From assembly GCF_002263495.1 (NCBI RefSeq), contig NZ_CP022753.1, forward strand, positions 1,426,001 through 1,490,000: 64,000 nt of DNA. Direction: 5' to 3'. The notes beneath the pieces were generated by a model. It saw only the letters and a program-made list of their open reading frames with translations. It was not told where the DNA came from and did not search any database. Made by a program: the position numbers and the translations under genes. The stretch comes from Nocardiopsis gilva YIM 90087. GTDB lineage: Bacteria > Actinomycetota > Actinomycetes > Streptosporangiales > Streptosporangiaceae. Below are positions 53,811 through 62,067 of this stretch, one piece after another. Within the stretch, counting starts at the first letter, position 1. Each line of letters starts with the position of its first letter.

Positions 53811-53957
53811 CAGGGCCCAATGCCGCTAATTGAAGCGGCGAATATCAGTGCGGGTGCGGGTCCGTGCTGGTGCGTGACCCCGACATCGGTGAGGCGTTTG
53901 GCCCGGTAGGAGTTGTGACGTGCGCGTTTGACCCGCCGCGGTTAGCGACGATGACGC
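53811..53957 (-). repeat. Right 147-bp inverted repeat
   Basis: It begins CAGGGCCCAATGCC and ends CGACGATGACGC. It is the inverted copy of 52820-52966. The 240 bp between the gene stop at 53573 and this repeat hold no gene I can support. Confidence 0.8.
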
Positions 53958-54020
53958 CGGGGCGGGTTCGGCCGCTCGAGGATCTGGGCCACCACACCCC
54001 CGTACACGGCACGGAGATGC

Positions 54021-54425
54021 TCAGGGGATAGCCGTACCGCCCTCGGCGCCACGGCGCACCACACGCACCGTATGGGTCAACCCCATCCAGTCAGAGGCAT
54101 ACCCCGCCCCGTCCGCGGCCTGACACATCAACCACCGCACCGCGTAATGGGCCAACAGCAACCCCCCACACCTGGGCAGTGACCATCGGCGGTGACTGCG
54201 AGGAGAGCACCGCCCAGGGGGGGTGAGCAACCTGCTCTTGGCCTCGCCCAACGCCGATTCGTGCTCCCAGCGCTGGGCGTAGGCCCCGGCCAGCTCCACC
54301 GTGCTGAGCTCACGCGCGTCCAGCAAGGTGGTGACCCCGGTGATCAGCTCACCGTCAGGGTTGGCCTCGGGCACGGTGTAGTTCGCCGCCTGTGCCAGGC
54401 GCGCTCGGGCCGGATCCACGCCCTA
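54021..54425 (-). pseudogene. C-terminal fragment of an IS4-family transposase
   Basis: It reads ELITGVTTLLDARELSTVEL, AGAYAQRWEHESALGEAKSR and LLLAHYAVRWLM, the C-terminal region of IS4-type DDE transposases including the YREK-like (Y..RW..E) segment. The N-terminal two thirds are missing; at 54425 it abuts a fragment of another family on the other strand. Confidence 0.7.
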
Positions 54426-54433
54426 CCCGGCGC

Positions 54434-54600
54434 GGGCCGCCACCAGCGCCACACCACCAAGCGTGTCTTCGACGGCCTGGTCACCGAGCACGGCGCCACC
54501 GATCCGACCTACGGGATCATTCGCCGCTACGTGGCCCAGGGCCGCGATGAGATCCGCACCGAGGCCGGCCGTCGAGGCGTTCGTCGCCCAAGACCCTGTC
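54434..54600 (+). pseudogene. Fragment of an IS21-family transposase (IstA)
   Basis: It encodes TTKRVFDGLVTEHGATDPTY, then GIIRRYVAQGRDEIRTEAG; after a frameshift it continues AVEAFVAQDP. This matches the N-terminal HTH and linker part of IstA. No IstB is nearby. Confidence 0.6.
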
Positions 54601-54709
54601 CGCCGACCCCCTGATCACGTCATCTCTAATGTTCCCGCAGTACAGACCCAGAACTGTTGGATGTTCGGTGATTGCCACCGGGGCGCTAGAGCCACGTCAT
54701 GGCCGTGCG

Positions 54710-55192
54710 CTACCCACAGTGCATCGGCCCAAAATCCTCAGTATAACCATGGTATCGGACGGATACCATAATGCATCGACCGGCCGTGTCATTTATCTCT
54801 ACTGGACCTGCGTAGTATCGAAAATTCCCGAAGTCACTTTTACCGATAGGTTCGCACGGGTTACGCGGGTCGCCCGTTGGGCATACGCCGAGAAAGAGGG
54901 TCAGTGGCTCGGATTTGTCGCGGTTGACGTTCTTCTGCGCCCAAGCACAGTTCGTGCCCCCGTTGGCGCTCGAATAGGAGATGAATATCGAGATCGCCCC
55001 ACCGAGAGCGTCACGGTGCGGCGACAGTTCAATGCCAGAACAGTATGCGCGGGGGCTCAGCTTCGTGTGAGCGGATGCCGGCAGGGCGGTGACGGCAAGC
55101 ATCATCGCTGTCAGCGCCGCAGTCAGGGATACTCCGATCAAGGAGCGAATCGTCGACCGATGCGTTATCAGGCTCATCAGGACTCCACTCAT
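54710..55192 (-). CDS. Secreted protein resembling spore-associated protein A
   Basis: This is a 160-residue protein; ATG 55192 or, more likely, 55177 (MSLITHRSTIRSLI). The signal peptide ends at ALPASA. The mature part includes ISIFISYSSANGGTNCAWAQ, FGNFRYYAGPVEINDTAGRC and about six cysteines, a layout like actinomycete spore-associated proteins (SapA-like), which I judge from memory. AT-richer than neighbours. Confidence 0.65.
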   Translation of the reverse strand: MSGVLMSLITHRSTIRSLIGVSLTAALTAMMLAVTALPASAHTKLSPRAYCSGIELSPHRDALGGAISIFISYSSANGGTNCAWAQKNVNRDKSEPLTLFLGVCPTGDPRNPCEPIGKSDFGNFRYYAGPVEINDTAGRCIMVSVRYHGYTEDFGPMHCG

Positions 55193-56503
55193 AAATAGCG
55201 TGGCGAAAGACGCATAACCACGCGGTGGCTGGGTCCCAGTTTCGTCACAGGCTCGCGTGGCCCGCGCAGCAGTAGGTCACCCTGCCTTGCTCCGCGATGG
55301 TTCATCGGCGTCCAGTAGCGTTCGGTCCCCGCTGCCCCACAGCGGGTAAATTCCACAAGTGCCTCTGCCGCCGCCCGCCCCAGTCGTTGGTCAGCGGGAT
55401 CCCCTGCGACGCGCACCCCTATGCCCCCCGAGTCAGATGGATATCGGACGAGACGATACAGGGAAGGGCGGTCCGGCGGTAGCCGTAGAAATACGTAAAT
55501 CTCCCGATACGAGTGCGCGGTGGTGGGGTAGAGGTCGAGATTGTCCGTCAGCCACTCGCCGTCCCGATGCGGCAGAGAGCAGCCTGTGGCGATCTGCTGG
55601 CCGCCGCTTGGTGGTCGGGCAGCCGCAACCTCGCCGAGTCGGCCCGAGAAGCCGACGTCAGCCGCGACACCGTCCACGAGTCCCTGCGATCCCTCGGGAT
55701 CGACCCCACCCACCGGACTCACCGCGTACGGCCCACGAACAGGCGCGGCATCCGCGGCCCGGTGGCCGCCCGCGCGGGCCTCGGCGATCACTTCGACGTC
55801 ATACCGTTCCCCGTAGGCGGCGTTGGGCCCGTACACCTCCAGCCGCCAGGCAAACGCCTCGCCGGACACGCGCACCTCGTTCCCGTCGGCGGCGGTCACC
55901 CGCACGGTGACGTCCGCGTGTCTTGCCCAGTGGGCGCTTTGGTGGGCGAGCCGAAAGCGTGCCTGCATTCCGGAAGTTTCGGGTAGTCGGCGGATCCCCG
56001 TCAATCGGTTCCGCCGCGCCCCCACAGCAGCACATCGAACACCGGGCTGTCCGCCACAGCCTGCTGCGGTGCGCAGCGAGAGGGAGGGCATGGACATTCG
56101 CTCCGCCTATACATGCTCCCGAGGACGGGGCACGTCGGGCGGAACCACGATCCGCTCTGAAGCGGGGGCCGTTCCGGTCAACAAGGTGGCATATCGGGGA
56201 AAGCGCCGTATCCCCGTGATCATCTGCGGACAAGGACCCCACCCGGGCGACTCTGCCATTAAGTCACAGGGATGTCTGACGCCCCATGTTCAACGCCAGA
56301 TGGGGCATGGTCGCCGCCAATCGGAACCCTGATCCATTCCACGACCACTTGGATAGTTGCTGGCTTGCCTGTACTTCTTATCCTTCAAGGCAGTGTGAAT
56401 TGCGGCGAATAAAAACGAATAAAGCTCTCCTCGGGGGGTGGCTGCTGATAATGCCGACCACATAGCATCTCGCCTCAGATGACCGCACCCGAGCACACTC
56501 CCG
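55193..56503. other. 1.3-kb mosaic without a gene I can support
   Basis: Long open frames exist on both strands, which is normal for high-GC DNA, but none has a clean start, ribosome site and consistent content. A minus-strand frame (55189-56097) contains a plausible piece around 55800-56000 (VTVRVTAADGNEVRVSGEAF) that does not continue sensibly. The stretch is probably joined gene scraps. Confidence 0.45.
55566..55730 (+). pseudogene. Fragment of an HTH protein
   Basis: It encodes LLAAAWWSGSRNLAESAREA, then DVSRDTVHESLRSLGIDPTH, a short helix-turn-helix common in actinobacterial accessory genes. It lacks a start signal and runs into unrelated sequence on both sides. Confidence 0.35.
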
Positions 56504-57172
56504 TCAAATTACGTGGATGTCCGGCGCCCCGTTTTCCGCGAACCAGGAATAGAGATCAGATCCGGAGACAAGCTGGATCTCCTCCTCTTGTCCAATATCA
56601 ACAGGCCCCTTAACCCAGCCGCCGGCGTTTGAGATCTTGCAGCCGGCCATCCGGGCTCCCTCTAGATCAGTCCACCCACCTGGCCCCTCAGGGCCAAACC
56701 ATGCATTGCGAAAATCGGCACCTCTCAGATCCGACTCCCACATTTGTGCGCCGTTGGTGCGTGCTTTTCTGAAATCGGCGAAGGAGAGGTCTGATTCGTG
56801 AAGACGGACGCCAAGCAGGTCTGCTTCAAAGAAGCTGGCTCTGCGGGCCTCACACTCATTCATTTCCGTTCGATGCAGCCTCGCTCCAACCAGGCTGGCA
56901 TCGTTCAATATTGCCCCAGTCAACTCTGCCTTATAGAAATCAACCCTGTCCAGGGTTGTGCTTGAGAAATCCGCCCCCCACAAGAAGAGCGACCTCAAGT
57001 CCATTTCCGTCAGGTCGGCACCACGAAAATCGAGTTCAGCTCCACCCAGTTCACTTCCGCTTTTTCCGCCGCTTTCCAGCCAACGGATATATTCACGCAG
57101 GGATTCAACCGTTCCCTGGTCCGCAGGCCAAGACCGAGGATGCACTGCAGATGGATTGGTGCGCTCAGGCAT
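56504..57172 (-). CDS. Pentapeptide-repeat protein, probable immunity protein of the adjacent toxin
   Basis: In this 222-residue protein, residues about 45-165 are pentapeptide repeats (ADLTEMDLRSLFLWGADFSS, AELTGAILNDASLVGARLHR) that should form a right-handed beta-helix. The start (57172) overlaps the end of the toxin gene by 8 bases, so the two are co-translated, as in toxin-immunity pairs. Pentapeptide proteins can mimic DNA and protect nucleic-acid targets. The immunity role is inferred from position. Confidence 0.75.
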   Translation of the reverse strand: MPERTNPSAVHPRSWPADQGTVESLREYIRWLESGGKSGSELGGAELDFRGADLTEMDLRSLFLWGADFSSTTLDRVDFYKAELTGAILNDASLVGARLHRTEMNECEARRASFFEADLLGVRLHESDLSFADFRKARTNGAQMWESDLRGADFRNAWFGPEGPGGWTDLEGARMAGCKISNAGGWVKGPVDIGQEEEIQLVSGSDLYSWFAENGAPDIHVI

Positions 57173-59684
57173 CTACGATTACTACCTTTCCATCCCATTG
57201 CGGGTTGCTTTGGATCAAGTCTCGCACTGCGGATATATTATCGACATTTGATAGCCCCCCGAGATCGAGAAGAATATTCTCGCCTCTGTTGAGTTCTTTT
57301 TCTATCTGTTTCTTCAGTTTATCGATGCTGAAGCCACCCTTGAATCCAGGAGGGAAGGGTTGCCCTGCCCGTGGCCCGGCGGTGGGTGGGAAGGTATCCC
57401 TGGGGCCTTTCACATCCCATTTCTGCCCATTCGCGTCAATGAAGTCGCCTCCGTCCTTCTGAAACGCGGGGTCGCTGTTATCCACCGGAGCACGCCTGAT
57501 GGGTTTAGCGACCTGCTCATTCCTCTCAGCGGCAAGACCCACCTCAGCTTCCCTCTCGACCTTCGCCTGCTCATGAGAGTTGCGAGGGGTGCCGCCAGCT
57601 GGATCTTGTGATAGTTCCCGGAGCCTCGCGTCGTACCCTCCACTACCTGGCTGAGGACTCTCGTAAGGTTCACTGGACTTCGATCCAACGCGATCACCAG
57701 CGTCTTCCCCATTCAGAGGGCCATCCTCGCCTCTTTCAGGCACGCCATGGCCATTATCGTCGTCAAGCCCCTGACCGCTCCGCGTCGGCGTGTCGACTTC
57801 GGTGGGTCGCTCGTGGCTGGCGTCGGAAGCAGCGCCACTATCGGGATGGTGTGTGTCATGGCCGCTGGGCCAGTGGCCTCTTCCCTCGCCGCCGGGTGGG
57901 GAATCGAAGTGGCCGGAGCCCCCGGATCCCGTGCCACTACTCCCAGGCCTGCCGGTGTCGCCCGTGCCCCACCGGTTGCCTTCCCATGAGGTGTCGGCGG
58001 GAGCGTCGCCGGATCCACCTCTCGGGTTGGGGCCGCCGCGGTCTCCCGCCGACATCGTGGGGGTGTGGTCGCCGCTGCGGGTTCCGGCGCCGACGAGTTC
58101 GGGCTGGCGCTCGCGGATGTATTCATCCACGCCCGCGTCGATGTCGCCGTTGTGCTTCTTGACGTGTTCTTCCAGCCGGGCGATCTCCTGTTGGACCTGG
58201 GAGGTGGTCGGCTCCTTTGCGGCGGGGCCCTCGCGCGCGGGGGTAGGGGTGTCGTGTGTCGGGGCGGAACGGCCAGTGGCGCGCTCAGGGGTTGCGGAGC
58301 GGTCGGGCGCGCTGCTGGCCGGGGCCGGGTGTCCGCTATCACCGGCCGCGGCACCGGGTGCCTGCCCCTGCGGGCTATGCCCGCCATGGGGTTCCGGAGC
58401 AGGACCGGCCTGCGGAGCGTGGCCGCCCTCCAGGTTGCGACCGACATCGGGGACTTCCGGCATGTGGTTGCCCAGGCCGAGTGAGTCCTTGAGCGCGGCC
58501 TTCAAAGCGCCCTTGGCCGCGGGACCCCACAGACTCGGTGTCTTGGCCACCTCGCCGATCGTGGGCAGACCACCGGCCTTCGGCATCGGGCCGGCCGCTG
58601 AGGCCGCTCCCGCCAGGTCATCCGCTGCCCCAGCGGCCGCGGCTTCCGCGGCCCCGGCCGCGCGCGCCGCGCCCGCAGCGCCTTTGGCCCCCTGCGCCAT
58701 GGCCTTGACTGCTCCCGCACCACCGAAGGCCATCGAGCCGATATTGATCCCGGCCTGCACCAACACGTAGGCCGGGCGATCGCCCCACTCCCGCCATGGC
58801 ACGATCGAGTGGGCGACTTCCTTCCGCGCGTTCCACGTCTCCTCGTCCGAGGCCCAGCTCACGGAGAGGTCCGTCTCGTCCCCGACACGCACGCCGAAGA
58901 GGCTCGCTGCTCCCTGGACGAGCTGGTGCCGGAAATGGCCCCCGATTTCGAAGGAATCCCAGGGGTCTTTGGCCCACCCATCGGGGCCATAGATACCGGT
59001 CGCCCCGCCTGCGAACTGGCCGAACCCTGCGGCGATGTCCACCGCGCCATCCCAGGCGTCCACGTACCAGGGCTCATCTACGGTTTGCGGCGAACCCCAC
59101 GGCGTCGGGGTTGCCTGGTCGAGATCCCAGAAACCCATCCCATAGCCCACCTCGCCGGGCTTGCACACCTGCCGGTCGGCAGGGACGAAGGTGGTGCCGC
59201 CGAAGATCGAGGTGATCTTGTTGGCGCACTCCCGCTCGGCCTCCTGATAGGCCGCCTGCTGGGAACCGACCTCGGAGATCAGGTCGTTGTGCTTGGCGAT
59301 GTTGTCAGGATCGTCGCGCCAATCGTCCTTTGAGGCGACGTTGTCGATGAAGTCCTGGGCCTCCAGGCGCAGGCCCACCAGCTTCTTCTTGATCTTGGCG
59401 GCCTTCTCGGCGAAGGTCTGCAGCGCCTCGCCGACCGTGTCCATGGCATCCGAGAAGTCGTCGCCGGTAGTGGCCACCGGGTTGAGGGCCGCCACCAGCT
59501 GGTCGGACTCCGGCGCGGAATACACCCCCGACAGCCCCTGCCAGGAGGACTTGATGTCCTGGCCGGCCTGGGCGACCTCTTCGCCGTCGCTGATGAGCGT
59601 GGTGGCGGTGGACTCCAGCTCTTCAGGTGCGGTAAGGGGCACGGGGATGGCACCGGGATTGATCAGAGGAGGCTCGTCGCTCAA
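57165..59684 (-). CDS. Polymorphic toxin with WXG100-like N-terminus and nuclease-like C-terminus
   Basis: This is an 839-residue protein from the TTG at 59684. Residues about 15-160 are helical and WXG100/LXG-like (VAQAGQDIKSSWQGLSGVYS). Residues about 160-400 are a membrane-active or linker part with an Ala/Gly-rich stretch. Residues 410-690 are low-complexity. The C-terminus has a pretoxin segment (NSHEQAKVEREAEVGLAAER) and a toxin domain of about 110 residues with DFIDANGQKWDVKGPRDTFP and LNRGENILLDLGGLSNVDNI, which fits PD-(D/E)XK-type CdiA/T7SS toxins (D...DxK). It is probably exported by a type VII system, none of which is in the window. Confidence 0.8.
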   Translation of the reverse strand: MSDEPPLINPGAIPVPLTAPEELESTATTLISDGEEVAQAGQDIKSSWQGLSGVYSAPESDQLVAALNPVATTGDDFSDAMDTVGEALQTFAEKAAKIKKKLVGLRLEAQDFIDNVASKDDWRDDPDNIAKHNDLISEVGSQQAAYQEAERECANKITSIFGGTTFVPADRQVCKPGEVGYGMGFWDLDQATPTPWGSPQTVDEPWYVDAWDGAVDIAAGFGQFAGGATGIYGPDGWAKDPWDSFEIGGHFRHQLVQGAASLFGVRVGDETDLSVSWASDEETWNARKEVAHSIVPWREWGDRPAYVLVQAGINIGSMAFGGAGAVKAMAQGAKGAAGAARAAGAAEAAAAGAADDLAGAASAAGPMPKAGGLPTIGEVAKTPSLWGPAAKGALKAALKDSLGLGNHMPEVPDVGRNLEGGHAPQAGPAPEPHGGHSPQGQAPGAAAGDSGHPAPASSAPDRSATPERATGRSAPTHDTPTPAREGPAAKEPTTSQVQQEIARLEEHVKKHNGDIDAGVDEYIRERQPELVGAGTRSGDHTPTMSAGDRGGPNPRGGSGDAPADTSWEGNRWGTGDTGRPGSSGTGSGGSGHFDSPPGGEGRGHWPSGHDTHHPDSGAASDASHERPTEVDTPTRSGQGLDDDNGHGVPERGEDGPLNGEDAGDRVGSKSSEPYESPQPGSGGYDARLRELSQDPAGGTPRNSHEQAKVEREAEVGLAAERNEQVAKPIRRAPVDNSDPAFQKDGGDFIDANGQKWDVKGPRDTFPPTAGPRAGQPFPPGFKGGFSIDKLKKQIEKELNRGENILLDLGGLSNVDNISAVRDLIQSNPQWDGKVVIVDA

Positions 59685-59903
59685 CGCCGCTTCCGTTCCA
59701 CGTCGTGACTGCTGACAGGACAGGGGGTGGGGGCGTGCACGGGCGCGGCGTCTGCGCGCGGCCCGCCCTGGAGTGAAGGACTAGGAGGGAGGAGTCACAG
59801 GTCGGGGTCGGTGACGGTTCCGGCGTTGTTCTGCGCCTCGGTGGCCATCTCCAGGTTGCCGTTCATGTAGGCGCGGGTGGCCGTGCTGCACCCGTCGATG
59901 CCG

Positions 59904-60780
59904 CTAGGCAGTGTTTTTCGAACGGGTGAGGTCGCGTAGCCAGATCCGTATCGAGGCGAGCTGGACGGTCCCGTCGTAGATCGCGGCGCGCTTGTCGTAC
60001 CTGGTGGCCACGGCCCGGTTCTGCTTGAGCAGGTTGATCGCCCGTTCTACAGTGTTGCGGCCGCGGTAGGCACCCCGGTCGAAAGCCGGGGCCGACCGCC
60101 CGCCGATCCCCTGCGCCTGCGATTGGCCCGCTGGTCGGCGGGCTGGGCAATGGTCGCCTTGATACCGCGCCTGCTCAGGTGGGAGCGGATCGCCGCTGAG
60201 GAGTAGGCCTTGTCCGCGAGCAGCCGGTCGGGCCTGGTCCGGGGGCGCCCGACCGAGCGGGGCAGGTGCAGGGCGACCATCAGCGGCTCGAACATGGGCG
60301 CGTCACCGCGCTGGCCGGGGCTGGTCGCGGTCACCAGCGGCCGCCTGCGCTGGTCGGCGATCAGGTGGATCTTGGTGGTCAGCCCGCCCCGGGAACGTCC
60401 CAGTGCTTCCGAGCCGTCCGCTTCGTCCCGTACCGCTTCCCCTTTTTCGCGGCTCCGGCGGCGTGGGAGTGGGCGCGCACGCTGGTGGAGTCGATGCCGA
60501 CCACCAGGTCTTCTCCGGTGGCGGCGTCGATGCGCAGCCGGTCGGCGATCCTTTGCCAGGTGCCGTCCAGGCACCAGCGGCGGTGGCGCCCGGCCGCGGT
60601 CTCCCAGGGGCCGTAGCGTTCGGGCAGGTCACGCCAGGGGATCCCGGTGCGGGTTCGGAACAGCACGGCGTTGATGACGCGGCGGTGGTCGGCCCATTGG
60701 CCGCCTTTGGGCGGGTTGTCGGGCATGAGCGGGGCGAGCAGGGCCCACTCGGCATCGGTGAGTTCATGACGGCCGGACAC
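59904..60780 (-). pseudogene. IS5-family (IS427-like) transposase with a -1 slippery site and an extra frameshift
   Basis: OrfA starts at GTG 60780 (VSGRHELTDAEWALLAPLMP) and carries VVGIDSTSVRAHSHAAGAAK. At AAAAAGGGG (60439-60447 on the plus strand as CCCCTTTTT) a -1 slip leads into ALGRSRGGLTTKIHL and DRLLADKAYSSAAIRSHL, as in IS427-group elements. A second break at the C run near 60088-60091 separates GSAGGRP from the tail AYRGRNTVERAINLLKQNRA. The tail's stop codon TAG is supplied by the target duplication itself. With the second break, transposase is probably inactive unless this is a sequence error. Confidence 0.8.
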
Positions 60781-60837
60781 GCTCACCAAGATTGCCAGCG
60801 CGAGCCCCACTCCACCCGCCGATTCAAAAAACAGGCC
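59907..60837 (-). mobile_element. 931-bp IS5-family insertion sequence
   Basis: The ends are imperfect inverted repeats: GGCAGTGTTTTTCGAA at the left and, read inward, GGCCTGTTTTTTGAA at the right. The 3-bp direct repeat CTA lies at 59904-59906 and 60838-60840, typical of IS5-type insertion. One transposase region fills it. The host gene reads through perfectly when it is removed, so insertion is recent. Confidence 0.88.
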
Positions 60838-61070
60838 CTAGCGGTCTTGGCGACCATGTTGTTCAGCTGCGGACGGTAGTGCTCGACGAACTCGCCCAGG
60901 GCGGTGTTGACCGGGAAGCTCTTGGCGCACTTGCCCGCATAATCCAGGTGCTCGCCCATCGACTTCAGGGTGGCCACCAGCCCACCCTCACCGTCCTCAC
61001 CGCCCGCGCGGTCGGCGACCTTGTGCAGGACGGCCCCCACGCCTTCAGGGTCGATGTCCCATCCGCTCAT

Positions 61071-61608
61071 GAGTCCGGTCTCCCTTCCCGCATCGGGTGC
61101 GCCGTGTCGTCGGACGAACGCGGCGAGCTTACCGGGACATAGTGATATTCGGCGGACCGTAATGGTGTGATGACCGCAACCGGCCGATCTCCGCCCACAA
61201 CCGGCGGAGTTTCCCCGACAGGCATGGTCGGGCCCGTGCTTGGCGACCGACGTCAGGGGATGACGTGGGGAGGCCGCGCTGACTGCCGCTTTCGAGGCGT
61301 GACAGGTGCGCCCGACCCAGGAGTGGGCCAGAGATCCAGCTCGGCGTGTGCGGACACGTGCTGTCCGTCGACGAGGGCGATCATCGCGGTACGCCACGAC
61401 CGTGGCTCTCGGACAGATGATGCCTGAGCAACAGGGACGTGAGACACCGACTGTTTGGCGCTCATGGAGGTTGGCTTGGCGAACCTTCGGACACAGCGAC
61501 CAACAGCGCTGTGGGGCGCCGCTGCCGAACTCGGGCCGCTGACCCAGGCGCTGCGGATTATCCGTGTTCGATCTTCGATCAGCCACTCGCGGAAGGACGC
61601 CAGAAGCC
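61071..61608. other. 538-bp gap with no supported gene
   Basis: It should contain the promoter of the toxin cluster (leftward; GGGAAGGGAG lies near 61080-61090) and of the gene at 61609 (rightward). Open frames on both strands show no recognisable product. Confidence 0.45.
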
Positions 61609-62067
61609 ATGAGTCAACGCGGATCGAGAACGCCGAACCCCGGAAGCGGAACTGAGGAAACGCGAGAGCGACAACACGAGGTCCCCCAAGCGCGTCGGCC
61701 CAGCAAGGGGCCGGGGGAGCAGGAGCCGCAAGTCTCCGCCGACACGCAGTGGTGGGGATTCCACGTCTACCTGAACAGGCAGGCAGTCGAGATCTTCTAC
61801 GAAGGCTCCGAGGTCTTCTCGGAGCTCTTGGAGAAGGCACTACCTGAACCACTCAACCTCATCGCCAAGGCCTACATCTTCTCTCGTCAGGTGTGGGCGA
61901 AGGCAGTCGACCAGGGCACTGGCCTGAGGTTCACCTCTCCCTGGATCGCTCCTGGAGCAATGGTGCCCACCGCATGGGACGACGGCGAAGAAGCCACCGC
62001 CTCCGCCACCCCCGATGTTGCGCTGGACCGTGTGGACCTACCAGGAAGGGGAAGGCTGGAGTCCTGA
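61609..62067 (+). CDS. Hypothetical protein overlapping the lectin-like gene
   Basis: This is a 152-residue frame from the ATG at 61609, GGAAGG upstream. Residues 1-45 are disordered; the middle (WGFHVYLNRQAVEIFYEGSE, LNLIAKAYIFSRQVWAKAVD) looks folded. From about residue 120 the neighbouring frame becomes equally protein-like (TTAKKPPPPPPPM leading into the lectin-like gene). So this may be the N-terminal part of one gene joined to the next by a frameshift near 61930-62000, or a separate gene with a 53-base overlap. Confidence 0.5.
   Translation: MSQRGSRTPNPGSGTEETRERQHEVPQARRPSKGPGEQEPQVSADTQWWGFHVYLNRQAVEIFYEGSEVFSELLEKALPEPLNLIAKAYIFSRQVWAKAVDQGTGLRFTSPWIAPGAMVPTAWDDGEEATASATPDVALDRVDLPGRGRLES

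Larger units (their letters stand above)
52820..53957. mobile_element. Cassette bounded by 147-bp inverted repeats
   Basis: 52820-52966 and 53811-53957 are reverse complements over 147 bases; I count three mismatches and no gaps. Each contains the easily checked core ATTCGCCGCTTCAATTAGCG or its complement. The 844-bp interior holds one convincing gene (53256-53573) and no transposase. It could be a non-autonomous transposon, an invertible or inverted-duplication structure, or debris of two oppositely inserted elements. The left arm also covers the end of the decayed gene at 52690. Confidence 0.65.
59795..61070 (-). pseudogene. DUF6507-like small helical gene, split by an IS5-family insertion
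   Basis: N-terminal part 60838-61070 (ATG 61070 after GGGAG): MSGWDIDPEGVGAVLHKVAD, then FVEHYRPQLNNMVAKTA. C-terminal part 59795-59906: SGIDGCSTATRAYMNGNLEM and AQNNAGTVTDPDL, then TGA. Removing the element 59907-60837 and one copy of the CTA duplication joins the halves in frame at AKTASGIDG, giving about 114 residues. The family (DUF6507, recalled) is WXG100-sized and sits just upstream of toxin genes, so it is probably the partner for toxin export. Confidence 0.85.

Noticed and set aside
56290-56496. 68-codon minus-strand frame downstream of the pentapeptide gene
   Set aside because: There is no ribosome site or family resemblance; it may be a remnant but cannot be supported.
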